NCBI RefSeq assembly: GCF_028527925.1
Contig: NZ_JAPESW010000031.1
Span: forward strand, 1 to 43,414
Source: Cellulomonas fimi
Lineage (GTDB): Bacteria > Actinomycetota > Actinomycetes > Actinomycetales > Cellulomonadaceae
Length of the DNA: 43,414 nucleotides
Direction: 5' to 3'
Positions within the stretch are counted from its first letter, which is position 1, and the number at the start of each line of letters is the position of its first letter. Positions 9,191 through 16,981 of this stretch are shown piece by piece. The notes beneath the pieces were generated by a model, which did not search any database, was not told where the DNA came from, and saw only the letters and a program-made list of their open reading frames with translations. The position numbers and the translations under genes are program-made.

Positions 9191-9220
9191 ACGATACAGG
9201 GACGACCGGCCAGTCCCCAA
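9191..9220 (-). promoter_or_regulatory. Likely housekeeping promoter of tRNA-Arg
   Basis: On the minus strand, TTGGGG (9215-9220) and TATCGT (9191-9196) are separated by 18 bases and lie 24 bases upstream of the mature tRNA end. This is a reasonable -35/-10 pair; it is a sequence prediction only. Confidence 0.45.
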
Positions 9221-9274
9221 ACCGGAATCACGTGACCCTCGGCACGCCGCGTCGTGCCTGGCAGGATCGCGGCC

Positions 9275-10552
9275 ATGACGAGCACCGGACGGCTGGGGAC
9301 GGGCGGCGGACGCGTCGGGATGCGGGCCGACGTGCTGCGGCACGGGGACGGCGACGACAGCAGCCGCGTCGGGTACGTCGAGCTGTTCTTCGACCTCGTG
9401 TTCGTGTTCGCGGTGACGCAGCTGTCGCACCTGCTGATCGCGCACCCCGACGGCGAGCACCTGGTCCAGACGCTGATCCTCGGCTGGGCGATCTGGTGGC
9501 TGTGGATCGACACGACGTGGGTGACCAACTGGCTGGACCCGGAGCGGCTGCCGGTGCGGGCGATGCTCATCATGCTGATGCTGCTGGGTCTGCTGATGTC
9601 GAGCGCGATCCCCGAGGCGTTCGGTGACAAGGCGCTGCTGTTCGCGGTGCCGTACGTGACGATCCAGGTCGGGCGGACGCTGTTCACGGCGTGGGCGATG
9701 GGCCGGCACTGGCCGGTCAACGCGGTGAACTTCGTGCGGATCACGATCTGGCTGGCAGTGTCGGGCGTGTTCTGGGTCGCCGGTGCGCTGCTGGAGGAGC
9801 AGCGGCTGCTGCTGTGGGCGGTCGCGGCCGTGATCGACATCGCGGGGCCGCGGTCGATGTTCTGGGTGCCGGGCATGCGCGGGACGCACGCGTCGACGTG
9901 GGAGGTGCGCGGCGACCACATGGCGGAACGCGTCGCGCTGTTCATGATCATCAGCCTCGGCGAGTCGATCATCGTGACGGGCACCGCGTTCGGGGACCTC
10001 CCGGTCACGCCGGTGACGATCGTGGCGTTCCTCGCGGCGTTCGCGTCGACCGTGCTCATGTGGCTGCTGTTCTTCGACCGGTCGGAACGGCGCGCGACGG
10101 AGTTCTTCGTGTCCCGCGAGGAGACGGGGATGGTCGCGCAGACCGCGTACACGTACGTGCCGTTCCTGCTGGTCATGGGCATCGTCGCGACCGCTGTCGC
10201 GGACGAGCTCGTGCTGATGCACCCCGAGGGGCACCACGGCGCGACCGAGGGGTGGACGGCGTGGATCATGTGCGGCGCGGTGGCCGTCTACCTGCTCGGC
10301 AACGCGCTGTTCCGGCGCGCGACGGGCGGCCGCTGGTCCGTCTGGCACCTCGGCGGCGTGGCCGCGGCGCTCGCGCTGGTGCTGCTCGCGCCGGTCGTCA
10401 CGCCGCTCACCCTGTCGTGGCTCGCGAACCTCGTCCTGCTCGTCGTGATCGTGGGCGACGTGGTCAGGGCGCGACGCGCACGCGGCGAGGCGGACGCGCC
10501 CCTGGCCCACAGCGCGGCCGCGACAGGCACCACGGGCACCTCGGCCGGGTAG
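9275..10552 (+). CDS. LtrA family (low temperature requirement protein A) membrane protein
   Basis: This 425-residue protein is strongly hydrophobic, with about eleven or twelve helices. The LtrA signature is near the N-terminus: VGYVELFFDLVFVFAVTQLSHLL. It is followed by the WAIWWLWIDTTWVTNWLDPERLPVR loop, and in the middle by ERVALFMIISLGESIIVTGTAF, the family's second conserved block. LtrA was named from a Listeria mutant unable to grow in the cold; its transport or enzymatic role is unknown. I start at ATG 9275 because an AGGA lies about ten bases upstream; a GTG at 9254 would add seven residues. Confidence 0.88.
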   Translation: MTSTGRLGTGGGRVGMRADVLRHGDGDDSSRVGYVELFFDLVFVFAVTQLSHLLIAHPDGEHLVQTLILGWAIWWLWIDTTWVTNWLDPERLPVRAMLIMLMLLGLLMSSAIPEAFGDKALLFAVPYVTIQVGRTLFTAWAMGRHWPVNAVNFVRITIWLAVSGVFWVAGALLEEQRLLLWAVAAVIDIAGPRSMFWVPGMRGTHASTWEVRGDHMAERVALFMIISLGESIIVTGTAFGDLPVTPVTIVAFLAAFASTVLMWLLFFDRSERRATEFFVSREETGMVAQTAYTYVPFLLVMGIVATAVADELVLMHPEGHHGATEGWTAWIMCGAVAVYLLGNALFRRATGGRWSVWHLGGVAAALALVLLAPVVTPLTLSWLANLVLLVVIVGDVVRARRARGEADAPLAHSAAATGTTGTSAG

Positions 10553-10633
10553 CGGCGCGCTGCGCGCTCGCTCGACGCCGGTTAGCGTGGCGGCCACGAG
10601 CACGTCCGCGCACCTGCAGAAGATCGGGGCGAC

Positions 10634-11356
10634 ATGACGACGTCCGAGGCCGTGTCCCCCCGCTGGAGAGTCCGGCCGTCCGTGCCGATCGCAGGCCTCG
10701 TGTTCGTGGTCTATGTCGCGATCGTCATCGGCCTGATGCGCGCGTCGGGCGTCGGGTACGAGCACTTCTTCGACTCGGCGGACTCCACTCTCCGGTCCGC
10801 CGTCCTGCCGTTGGCCGCGGGTGCCGTCTGGCTCACCGTGTTCGTCGTCTGGGCGCGCTGGGACCACGTCTGGCGCGACGCGCGACGCCTGCCGACCGGC
10901 TGGTTGCTGTGGTCGCTCCCGGTGGTCATGACGGTGACCGCGGTGCTCCACCTGCTCGGCGTGGACTGGGGCGCGTTCGACCCCGGGCACGTCCTCGCCG
11001 TCCTGCTCGCGAGCGTCCTCGTCGGGTTCGCCGAGGAGACGCTGTTCCGCGGCGTCGTCCTGCGCGCTCTGCGCCAGGGCCGACGCTCGGAGGCGGCCGC
11101 CGCGCTGTGGACGACGCTCTGGTTCGGCGCGTTCCACCTGACCAACCTGCTGCTCGACGAACCCGGGGCCGTCATCCAGGTCGTGTTCGCAGCGCTGTCG
11201 GGCCTCGGGTTCTACCTGGTGCGCCGCGGCACCGGGACCATCGTGGCCGCGATGGCGCTGCACGGCCTGTGGGACTTCTCGACGTTCTTGTCGAGCACGC
11301 ACGCGGTCCACGGCCCCGCGACGACCACCGCGAGCCTGCTGATCTTCGTCGTCTAG
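10634..11356 (+). CDS. CPBP-family intramembrane metalloprotease, interrupted by an in-frame amber codon
   Basis: This 240-residue protein belongs to the CPBP (CAAX protease and bacteriocin-processing) family. The motifs are EETLFRG (134-140, catalytic Glu pair), FHLTN (167-171) and HGLWDF (210-215). It has about seven or eight membrane helices. The TAG at 11354-11356 interrupts the last helix: it follows ASLLIFVV, and the same frame continues GLAAVLLVVLGVRDLRRP with full coding bias to a TGA at 11456-11458. The undisturbed gene would therefore span 10634-11458. The catalytic motifs all lie before the stop, so a truncated product could still be active if it is stable. A sequencing error is possible. 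Confidence 0.85.
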   Translation: MTTSEAVSPRWRVRPSVPIAGLVFVVYVAIVIGLMRASGVGYEHFFDSADSTLRSAVLPLAAGAVWLTVFVVWARWDHVWRDARRLPTGWLLWSLPVVMTVTAVLHLLGVDWGAFDPGHVLAVLLASVLVGFAEETLFRGVVLRALRQGRRSEAAAALWTTLWFGAFHLTNLLLDEPGAVIQVVFAALSGLGFYLVRRGTGTIVAAMALHGLWDFSTFLSSTHAVHGPATTTASLLIFVV

Positions 11357-11479
11357 GGCCTGGCTGCGGTCCTGCTCGTCGTCCTCGGGGTGCGTGACCT
11401 CCGCCGCCCCGCCGCGGAGGCGGTCACGAGCGGCGAGAACGCGCTCGCGACCCCCTGACCGCAGACGACAACCCGACCG

Positions 11480-12490
11480 TCACGCCGCGTCGGCGACCTT
11501 CGGGAACAGGCGCGACACGAGGTCGTCGAGCGTCACGACGCCCGCGAACCGCGCGTCGTCCCGCAGCACGGCGAGGTGCTGACGCTGCTCGCGCATCTGG
11601 GCGAGCGCCTCGTAGACGGGCGTCCCCGCGTCGAGCGTGAGGACGGGCCGGACGAGGTCGTCGACGGGCTCGTCGTCGCCGCGCACGAGGGTGTCCCGGA
11701 CGTGCACGACGCCGATGAGGTCGTCCCGCCCGCCGACGAGCACGCGCAGGTGCCCGGTCGCCCGGGTCGCGGCGCGCACGTCCGCGGCGGTCGCGCCCGA
11801 CGGCACCGCGGTGGGGTCGCGGTCGGTGCGGGCGAGGTCGCCGACGGTGAGCGTCTGCAGGTCGAGCGCGCCCGTGACCTGCGCGGAGTAGGCCGCGTCG
11901 AGCGCGCCGACGTTCGCCGAGTGCTCGACGAGGTGCCGCAGGTCGTCGGGGTTCTGCCCGCTCGCGACGGTGTCGGTCGGCTCCACGCCCACGCGACGCA
12001 GGCACCAGTTCGCGGCCTCGTTGAGCCCGCGCAGCAGCGGCCGCGTGAGCCACATGAACCCGCGCATGGGCAGCGCGAGGAGCGTGGCCGACGACTCGGG
12101 GTGCGCGATGGCCCACGACTTCGGCGCCATCTCCCCGACGACGAGGTGCAGGAACGTCACGACGACGAGCGCGAGCACGAACCCGGCGACGTCCGACACC
12201 CAGGCGGCCAGGCCCCACGACTCGAACAGCGGGGTCAGCCAGTGGTGCACCGCGGGCTTCGTGATCGCACCGAGCGCCAGGGTGCACGCGGTGATGCCGA
12301 GCTGCGCACCCGCGAGCAGGACCGTGAGCTCGCCGGACGAGCGCAGCGCGGCGCGGGCCGAGCGGCTCGTCGGGGCGTCGTCCTCGAGGCGGTGCCGCTT
12401 GGCGGCGAGCGACGCGAACTCGACCGCGACGAAGAATGCCGACAGCGCGATGAGCGCGACGGTCACGACGGCGACGACGAGCGGGCTCAT
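11480..12490 (-). CDS. CNNM/CBS-domain transporter-type protein (second gene of operon)
   Basis: This 336-residue protein starts at ATG 12490, which overlaps the stop of the upstream paralogue as ATGA, so the two are translationally coupled. An N-terminal CNNM (DUF21) membrane domain covers about residues 1-190, with FFVAVEFASLAAKRHRLE, GAQLGITACTLALGAITKP and the motif GEMAPKSWAIAHPE. A pair of CBS domains follows (TVGDLARTDRDPTAVP and VDDLVRPVLTLDAGTPVYEALAQM). It ends there, lacking the CorC_HlyC domain of its partner. CNNM/CorC proteins handle Mg2+ or other divalent cations; nucleotide binding to CBS domains typically regulates them. Confidence 0.88.
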   Translation of the reverse strand: MSPLVVAVVTVALIALSAFFVAVEFASLAAKRHRLEDDAPTSRSARAALRSSGELTVLLAGAQLGITACTLALGAITKPAVHHWLTPLFESWGLAAWVSDVAGFVLALVVVTFLHLVVGEMAPKSWAIAHPESSATLLALPMRGFMWLTRPLLRGLNEAANWCLRRVGVEPTDTVASGQNPDDLRHLVEHSANVGALDAAYSAQVTGALDLQTLTVGDLARTDRDPTAVPSGATAADVRAATRATGHLRVLVGGRDDLIGVVHVRDTLVRGDDEPVDDLVRPVLTLDAGTPVYEALAQMREQRQHLAVLRDDARFAGVVTLDDLVSRLFPKVADAA

Positions 12491-13890
12491 CGGGTCTCCT
12501 CCGACGTGGCGGCCGCGATCTCGGCGGCGGTGGGCGGCGGCTCGGCGGGCACGGTGACCCGGACCGTCGCGGGGACGTGGCGGTCGACCTCGAGCACGTC
12601 GACGCGCATCCACACCTCCTCGGCGTGGTCGGCGTGCGCGAGCTCGGCCGGGTCGGCGGGCAGCAGCACGAGGACGCTCGTGCCGACGGGCGGCAGGGCG
12701 CCGTGCGCGTCGATGACGAGGCCCGCGATGGTCTCGACGTCGCCGCGCGGCAGGTCGCGGCCGATGGCGCGCTCGACCTCGTCGAGGTGCACGTCGCCGG
12801 GCATGACCCACGCGCCGTCGTCGAGGACGGGTGCAGCCCCCGTGACGGGGTCGTGCTCGTCGGTGATCTCGCCGACGAGCTCCTCGGCCAGGTCCTCGAC
12901 GGTGACGACACCCGCGAGGCCGCCGTACTCGTCGAGCACGCACGCGAGCTGGTTGGTCCCGGTCAGCGCGCGCAGCGCGTCGGGCAGGGCCATCGACGTG
13001 GGCACGAGGACGGGCGGGCGCAGCAGCGCGGCGACGGGGGTGTCGTCGGGCTCGGTCGTCGCCAGCACGTCCTGCAGGTGCACGACGCCCAGGACCTCCT
13101 CGTCGTCGGAGACGACGGGGTAGCGCGAGTGGCCGGCGCTCATGCGCAGGCGGAGGTCACCGACGGTGTCGTCGGGGCGCACGACGTCGACCCGGGAGCG
13201 CGGGATCATCGCGTGCTCCACGTCGCGCTCGGGGAAGTCGAGGATGCGGTCGAGCAGCACCGACAGCTCGGTCGGCAGGTCACCGGACTGCGCGGACTCG
13301 GCGACGATGTGCTCGAGGTCGCGGACGGTCGCGGAGTGCTCGACGTCGTGCACGGGCTCGATCCGCAGCACGCGCAGCAGCGCGTTGGACGCGGAGTCGA
13401 AGACGCGGATCAGCCAGCCCATGGCGCGCAGGTAGAGGGTGGTCGACGCGGCGAGCGCGACCGCGACGGGCTCGGGGCGGGCGATCGCGAGGTTCTTCGG
13501 GAACAGCTCGCCGAACACCATCTGCACGAGCGTCGAGAACAGCAGCGCGAGGACGGTGCCGACCGCGATGCCGACACCCGTCGGGACGCCGACGCCCCCG
13601 AGGGCCTCGCCGAGGGACTCACCGATCAGGGGCTCGGCGACGTACCCGACGAGCAGGCCGGTCACGGTGATGCCCAGCTGCGCGCCCGACAGCATGAACG
13701 ACGTGCGCTTCGTGACCGCGAGCGCACGACGCGCGGCGGGGTCGCCGGCCGCGGTCCGCGCACCGAGGCGCGACCGGTCGACGGCCATGTACGCGAACTC
13801 CTGCGCCACGAACCAGCCCGTGGCCGCGGTGATCGCGAGCACCACGAGCACGCCGACGAGCAGGGACAGCACCCACATCTCAGTGCTCAC
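12487..13890 (-). CDS. CNNM/CBS/CorC_HlyC-domain transporter-type protein (first gene of operon)
   Basis: This 467-residue protein has a CNNM membrane domain (about 1-200: WFVAQEFAYMAVDRSRL, GAQLGITVTGLLVGYVAEP and GELFPKNLAIARPEP) and two CBS domains (about 215-340, with AMIPRSRVDVVRPDDT and LRPPVLVPTSMALPDAL). It ends in a CorC_HlyC domain (about 365-450, APVLDDGAWVMPGDVHLDEVE). Hemolysin-C-like names for this family are historical; cation efflux or Mg2+ homeostasis is the supported role in studied members. With the downstream paralogue it could form a heterodimer, since CNNM proteins dimerise. The upstream gap of 177 bases should hold the promoter. Confidence 0.9.
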   Translation of the reverse strand: MSTEMWVLSLLVGVLVVLAITAATGWFVAQEFAYMAVDRSRLGARTAAGDPAARRALAVTKRTSFMLSGAQLGITVTGLLVGYVAEPLIGESLGEALGGVGVPTGVGIAVGTVLALLFSTLVQMVFGELFPKNLAIARPEPVAVALAASTTLYLRAMGWLIRVFDSASNALLRVLRIEPVHDVEHSATVRDLEHIVAESAQSGDLPTELSVLLDRILDFPERDVEHAMIPRSRVDVVRPDDTVGDLRLRMSAGHSRYPVVSDDEEVLGVVHLQDVLATTEPDDTPVAALLRPPVLVPTSMALPDALRALTGTNQLACVLDEYGGLAGVVTVEDLAEELVGEITDEHDPVTGAAPVLDDGAWVMPGDVHLDEVERAIGRDLPRGDVETIAGLVIDAHGALPPVGTSVLVLLPADPAELAHADHAEEVWMRVDVLEVDRHVPATVRVTVPAEPPPTAAEIAAATSEETR

Positions 13891-14009
13891 CCACCCTCAC
13901 CGGTCGTCGTCGTCGGTGGGGTGGGTGGGGACTACAGCCGCCGTCCATCTCTCTCCAGGTAGGGGAACGTTCGCCTCGGCTCAACGATGACGCAGCCCCC
14001 GGGGTTCCG

Positions 14010-14043
14010 CCGCCCGGCCGTGACGCCTGCCACGGCCGGGCGG
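14010..14043 (-). terminator. Perfect 13-bp hairpin terminator after the SDR gene
   Basis: The arms 14010-14022 and 14031-14043 are perfect reverse complements with an eight-base loop, 24 bases past the SDR stop codon. Confidence 0.72.
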
Positions 14044-14067
14044 TCGCGGCGCACGGGCGGGGTGCGG

Positions 14068-15126
14068 TCAGCGACGGGCCAGGACGTCGAGCGCGTCCCA
14101 CAGCGCGGCGCCGACGGCCGGGTCCGCGACGTCGCCGACGTGCCGCTCGGACACGACGTGGGTGCGCTCGCGCGGGCCACCCGGGCCGAGCAGGCGGTCG
14201 CGCTCGACGTCGTCCGCCGTGGCCGCGTGCAGGATCGGCAGGACGGACTGCTCGACGTCACGGCCCATGGCCGCCGACAGCACGCGTGCGACGACGCGCT
14301 CCGCGCGGGTCGTCCCGCTCGACTGCAGGGCGGTGCGTGCGACGCCGGGGTGCGCGACGACGCTGCGGACGCGCGAGCCGGTGGCGGCGAGGCGACGGTC
14401 GAGCTGCTGCGCGAGCACCATCCCGGCGAGCTTGGTGAGGACGTACGCGCGGGCCGGCGAGTACCGGCGCTCACCCTCGAGGTCGTCGACGTCGAGCCGG
14501 GCGCGGACGAGGCGGTGGAGCCCTGTGCCGACGGTCACGACGCGGGGCGACGAGCCGCGCTCCAGGTGCGGGAGCAGCCGCTGCGACAGCAGGAACGGCC
14601 CGAGCGCGTGCGTCGCGAGCATGACCTCGTGGCCCTGCGCGGTGACCAGTCGCTCCGCGGCGCCCGTGCCCGCGTTGTGCACGAGCCCGTCGACGGGCTC
14701 GCCGGACGCGTCCAGCCGGTCCGCGAGCGCGCGCACCGAGTCGAGGTCGGCGACGTCGGCCCGCTCGACGGTGACGCGGCCCCGCGCGCCCGCGGCGACG
14801 AGCGCGTCGCGGACCACGGCACCGCGAGCCTCGTCCCGCACGACGAGCACGACGTCGGCACCGGCCGCGCCCAGCCGGCCCGCGAGCGCGCGTCCGAGCC
14901 CGGCCGACGCGCCCGTGACGACGGCCCGGCGGCCGGCGAGGTCCGGGACGTTGTCGGCGGTCCACGCGACGGGCCGACGGTCGAGTCGTCCGCGGCCGCG
15001 TGGCGCCGGCGCTCGTCCGGTCGCGGCGCTGCCCGTGGCGGGCAGGTCGGGCGGGGCGGGGTGCCCGGCCGACCCGGTCGTCGTGCCCGTGATGTCGCTG
15101 GTCGTGCCGTGCTGCGTGGTGCTCAT
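14068..15126 (-). CDS. Short-chain dehydrogenase/reductase, retinol-dehydrogenase-like
   Basis: This 352-residue protein has an unusual Pro/Thr/Gly-rich extension of about 60 residues and then an SDR fold. The cofactor loop TGASAGLG is at 71-78, HNAG at 150-153, and the catalytic YVLTK at 228-232. Spacing between the would-be catalytic serine and the Tyr matches the retinol-dehydrogenase/WWOX-like SDRs. The serine position reads VTVGTGLH, so Thr201 replaces Ser. An Arg (VVRDEAR) after the second strand suggests NADP(H). The substrate is unknown. The gene diverges from a TetR regulator with two operator copies between them, so it is very probably that regulator's target. Confidence 0.82.
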   Translation of the reverse strand: MSTTQHGTTSDITGTTTGSAGHPAPPDLPATGSAATGRAPAPRGRGRLDRRPVAWTADNVPDLAGRRAVVTGASAGLGRALAGRLGAAGADVVLVVRDEARGAVVRDALVAAGARGRVTVERADVADLDSVRALADRLDASGEPVDGLVHNAGTGAAERLVTAQGHEVMLATHALGPFLLSQRLLPHLERGSSPRVVTVGTGLHRLVRARLDVDDLEGERRYSPARAYVLTKLAGMVLAQQLDRRLAATGSRVRSVVAHPGVARTALQSSGTTRAERVVARVLSAAMGRDVEQSVLPILHAATADDVERDRLLGPGGPRERTHVVSERHVGDVADPAVGAALWDALDVLARR

Positions 15127-15143
15127 CGTCCGCTCCCTCGATC

Positions 15144-15158
15144 CGGATGATCTATCCG
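15144..15158. promoter_or_regulatory. TetR-type operator, copy 1
   Basis: The sequence CGGATGATCTATCCG is an inverted repeat with five-base arms CGGAT/ATCCG and a five-base centre. It lies 17 bases upstream of the SDR start, in the SDR promoter or leader. Confidence 0.65.
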
Positions 15159-15177
15159 CTCCACGGTAGCAGCAAAG

Positions 15178-15192
15178 CGGATCATCTATCCG
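15178..15192. promoter_or_regulatory. TetR-type operator, copy 2
   Basis: The sequence CGGATCATCTATCCG repeats copy 1 with one changed base in its centre. The start-to-start offset is 34 bases, about three helical turns, so two dimers would sit on the same face of the DNA. It lies just upstream of the tetR start and probably controls both divergent genes. Confidence 0.65.
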
Positions 15193-15231
15193 ATCGGATC
15201 GATGATCAGGATCGCGCGGTACGCTGCGCAC

Positions 15232-15786
15232 GTGCCCCCCGAGCTCCGCCGCGACGCCGCCCGCAACCGCGAGCTGCTCCTCGACGCCGCGCGCCGACGC
15301 CTCGACACCGGCGACGCCGAGCTCCGCATGAACGCGCTCGCGGCCGACGCGGGCGTCGGCGTCGGCACCGCGTACCGCCACTTCCCGGACCGTCAGACCC
15401 TGCTCGCCGCGCTCGCCGCCCCGGGCGTGCTCGCGCTCGCAGGGCGCATCCACGAGGCCAAGGACGGCGACGACCCGCTGGCCGCGATCGGGGCCGTCAT
15501 GCGGCACGTGATGCTGGCCCAGCTCGACGACCGCGCCGTCGCCGAGGTGCTGCGCGACGGCCCGGGCACCGACCCCCAGGTCGCCGACACGCTCGCGCGC
15601 ATGACCCGCGACGTCCAGGATCTCCTCGACCGCGCGCACGCCCGCGGGGAGGTCGCGGCCGTCCAGCCCGACGACCTGCGCCGCCTGCTCTGCGGCCTCG
15701 ACCACGCCGCCCGCCTGGGCACCGACCCCACCCGCGACGCGGGCGCCTACGTCGACCTCGTCCTCGCCGGCCTGCGCACCCGCTGA
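15232..15786 (+). CDS. TetR-family transcriptional regulator
   Basis: This is a repressor of about 184 residues. The N-terminal TetR helix-turn-helix is clear: AARNRELLLDAARRRL, then MNALAADAGVGVGTAYRHFPDRQTLLAAL. The C-terminal ligand and dimer domain is of the SbtR-like class (short, with LDDRAVAEVLRDG and a final LRRLLCGLDHAARLG helix). I prefer the GTG at 15232; the ATG at 15202 would add ten residues. The gene is divergent from the SDR gene, and the two 15-bp palindromes between them are the obvious binding sites. The inducer is unknown; a substrate of the SDR is the simplest guess. Confidence 0.85.
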   Translation: MPPELRRDAARNRELLLDAARRRLDTGDAELRMNALAADAGVGVGTAYRHFPDRQTLLAALAAPGVLALAGRIHEAKDGDDPLAAIGAVMRHVMLAQLDDRAVAEVLRDGPGTDPQVADTLARMTRDVQDLLDRAHARGEVAAVQPDDLRRLLCGLDHAARLGTDPTRDAGAYVDLVLAGLRTR

Positions 15787-15846
15787 GCGGCGCTCAACGT
15801 CCCCGTCCCGTCCGGGATGGCCGAACCTGCCGTCAGCTCCGGTGGG

Positions 15847-16920
15847 TCACTCGCACGCGACGCCGTCCTTGTCACGGTCGAGGCCCGAGCGGTACCCGGG
15901 CTCACCCGCGTAGAGGGGCGCGGCGCCCGCAGCGCGCGCATCGGCGCAGCTGCCGTAGTACGCGGAGGCACCGCCGCCGGTCGGCTCCGACTCCGCCGCG
16001 GCCGCCGCCGCGTCAGCCGCCTCCTGAGCCAGACGAGCGGCTTCCGCCTGTCGTGCCTCCTCCGCCAGTCGCGCGGCCTCGGCCTCCGCGGCAGCGCGCG
16101 CCGCCTCCTCCGCCGCGAGCCGCTCGGCCTCGACGCGTGCCTTCTCGGACACGAGAAGTGCGTCGTTCGTCGCGATCGCCTGACCCACCCGCTCTCGCTG
16201 CGAGCCTGCGCGCGAGCGGAGGTCGTCGAGGAACCCGTCGTCGTACCACGCGAGCTCGCCGCTCCCGCTCGTGCCGTCGAGGAGAGCAGCGAGCGCCTCG
16301 CCGGTCGCCGCCGCTGCCGCGAGCGCGCGCGCACGGGTGTCAACCGCGTCCACCCCGGCTCCGACCCCGACGGCGGCGGCCGCCGCCACCGCGTCCTCAC
16401 TGGCCTCCTCGAAGGCGGCCAGCTGAGCGGGAAGCGTGCACTCCACGGACTCGTCGAAGGCTCCCTCTTCGTCCGCCCGGCTCCGCTCCAGGGCGTCGAG
16501 CAGAATCGTCCGGTACTCCTCGTCGGCAACCTCCGGGTCGACGCGCGCGAGCCCTCGACCGACCAGCGCCGCAGCGACGTCCTCGTCCTCGACGAAGACG
16601 CGAGCGACGACCTCCTGCGACTCGGCAGCCGACCCGTCGACCACCTCCAGGCGGACCTTCGTGTCCTCGCCGAGCAGCTCGCTCAGCGCGTCCGCCGACT
16701 CGTCCGCGAGGCACTCGTCGCCGTCCGGCGCGACGACCCCGGCGAGACGCACGCGGATCTCGTCACCGCCGCGCTTCGCCTCGAAGGTGTCACCGTCCAC
16801 ACCGCCCAGGACGACGGCGCTGCTGTCATCGCCTCCGCACGCAGTCAGACCGGCGCCGGCAGCGAAGGCGAGCAGCAGGGCGAGGGCCACACGGGCGGGA
16901 CGGAGCGCGACGTCGTTCAC
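15847..16920 (-). CDS. Lipoprotein with nuclease-like (SNase-fold) and excalibur domains
   Basis: The 357-residue protein has a lipoprotein signal (lipobox LTAC, Cys28). It next shows a thermonuclease-like domain (about 38-135): GGVDGDTF, RVRLAGV and LVGRGLARV all match the SNase pattern. Several active-site positions look altered: the D-T-P-E loop reads VVAPDGDE and the second catalytic Arg region reads VVARVFV. A long Ala/Glu-rich coiled coil follows (about 150-310, with repeated EAARAAAEAEAARLAEEA). An excalibur domain closes the protein (about 320-357, ending DRDKDGVACE, a calcium-loop pattern). It is exported and lipid-anchored. Base composition is slightly less GC-biased than its neighbours. 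Confidence 0.75.
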   Translation of the reverse strand: MNDVALRPARVALALLLAFAAGAGLTACGGDDSSAVVLGGVDGDTFEAKRGGDEIRVRLAGVVAPDGDECLADESADALSELLGEDTKVRLEVVDGSAAESQEVVARVFVEDEDVAAALVGRGLARVDPEVADEEYRTILLDALERSRADEEGAFDESVECTLPAQLAAFEEASEDAVAAAAAVGVGAGVDAVDTRARALAAAAATGEALAALLDGTSGSGELAWYDDGFLDDLRSRAGSQRERVGQAIATNDALLVSEKARVEAERLAAEEAARAAAEAEAARLAEEARQAEAARLAQEAADAAAAAAESEPTGGGASAYYGSCADARAAGAAPLYAGEPGYRSGLDRDKDGVACE

Positions 16921-16981
16921 ACCGGTGGTATCGGCACGGGCGTGGTCGAGATGAAGTGCCCGTCGGTGGCGGATGACCAGG

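Noticed and set aside
12491..12943. An upstream extension of the second CNNM gene to 12943
   Set aside because: It lies out of frame inside the first CNNM gene and is Arg-rich; the ATGA at 12487-12490 is the natural start.
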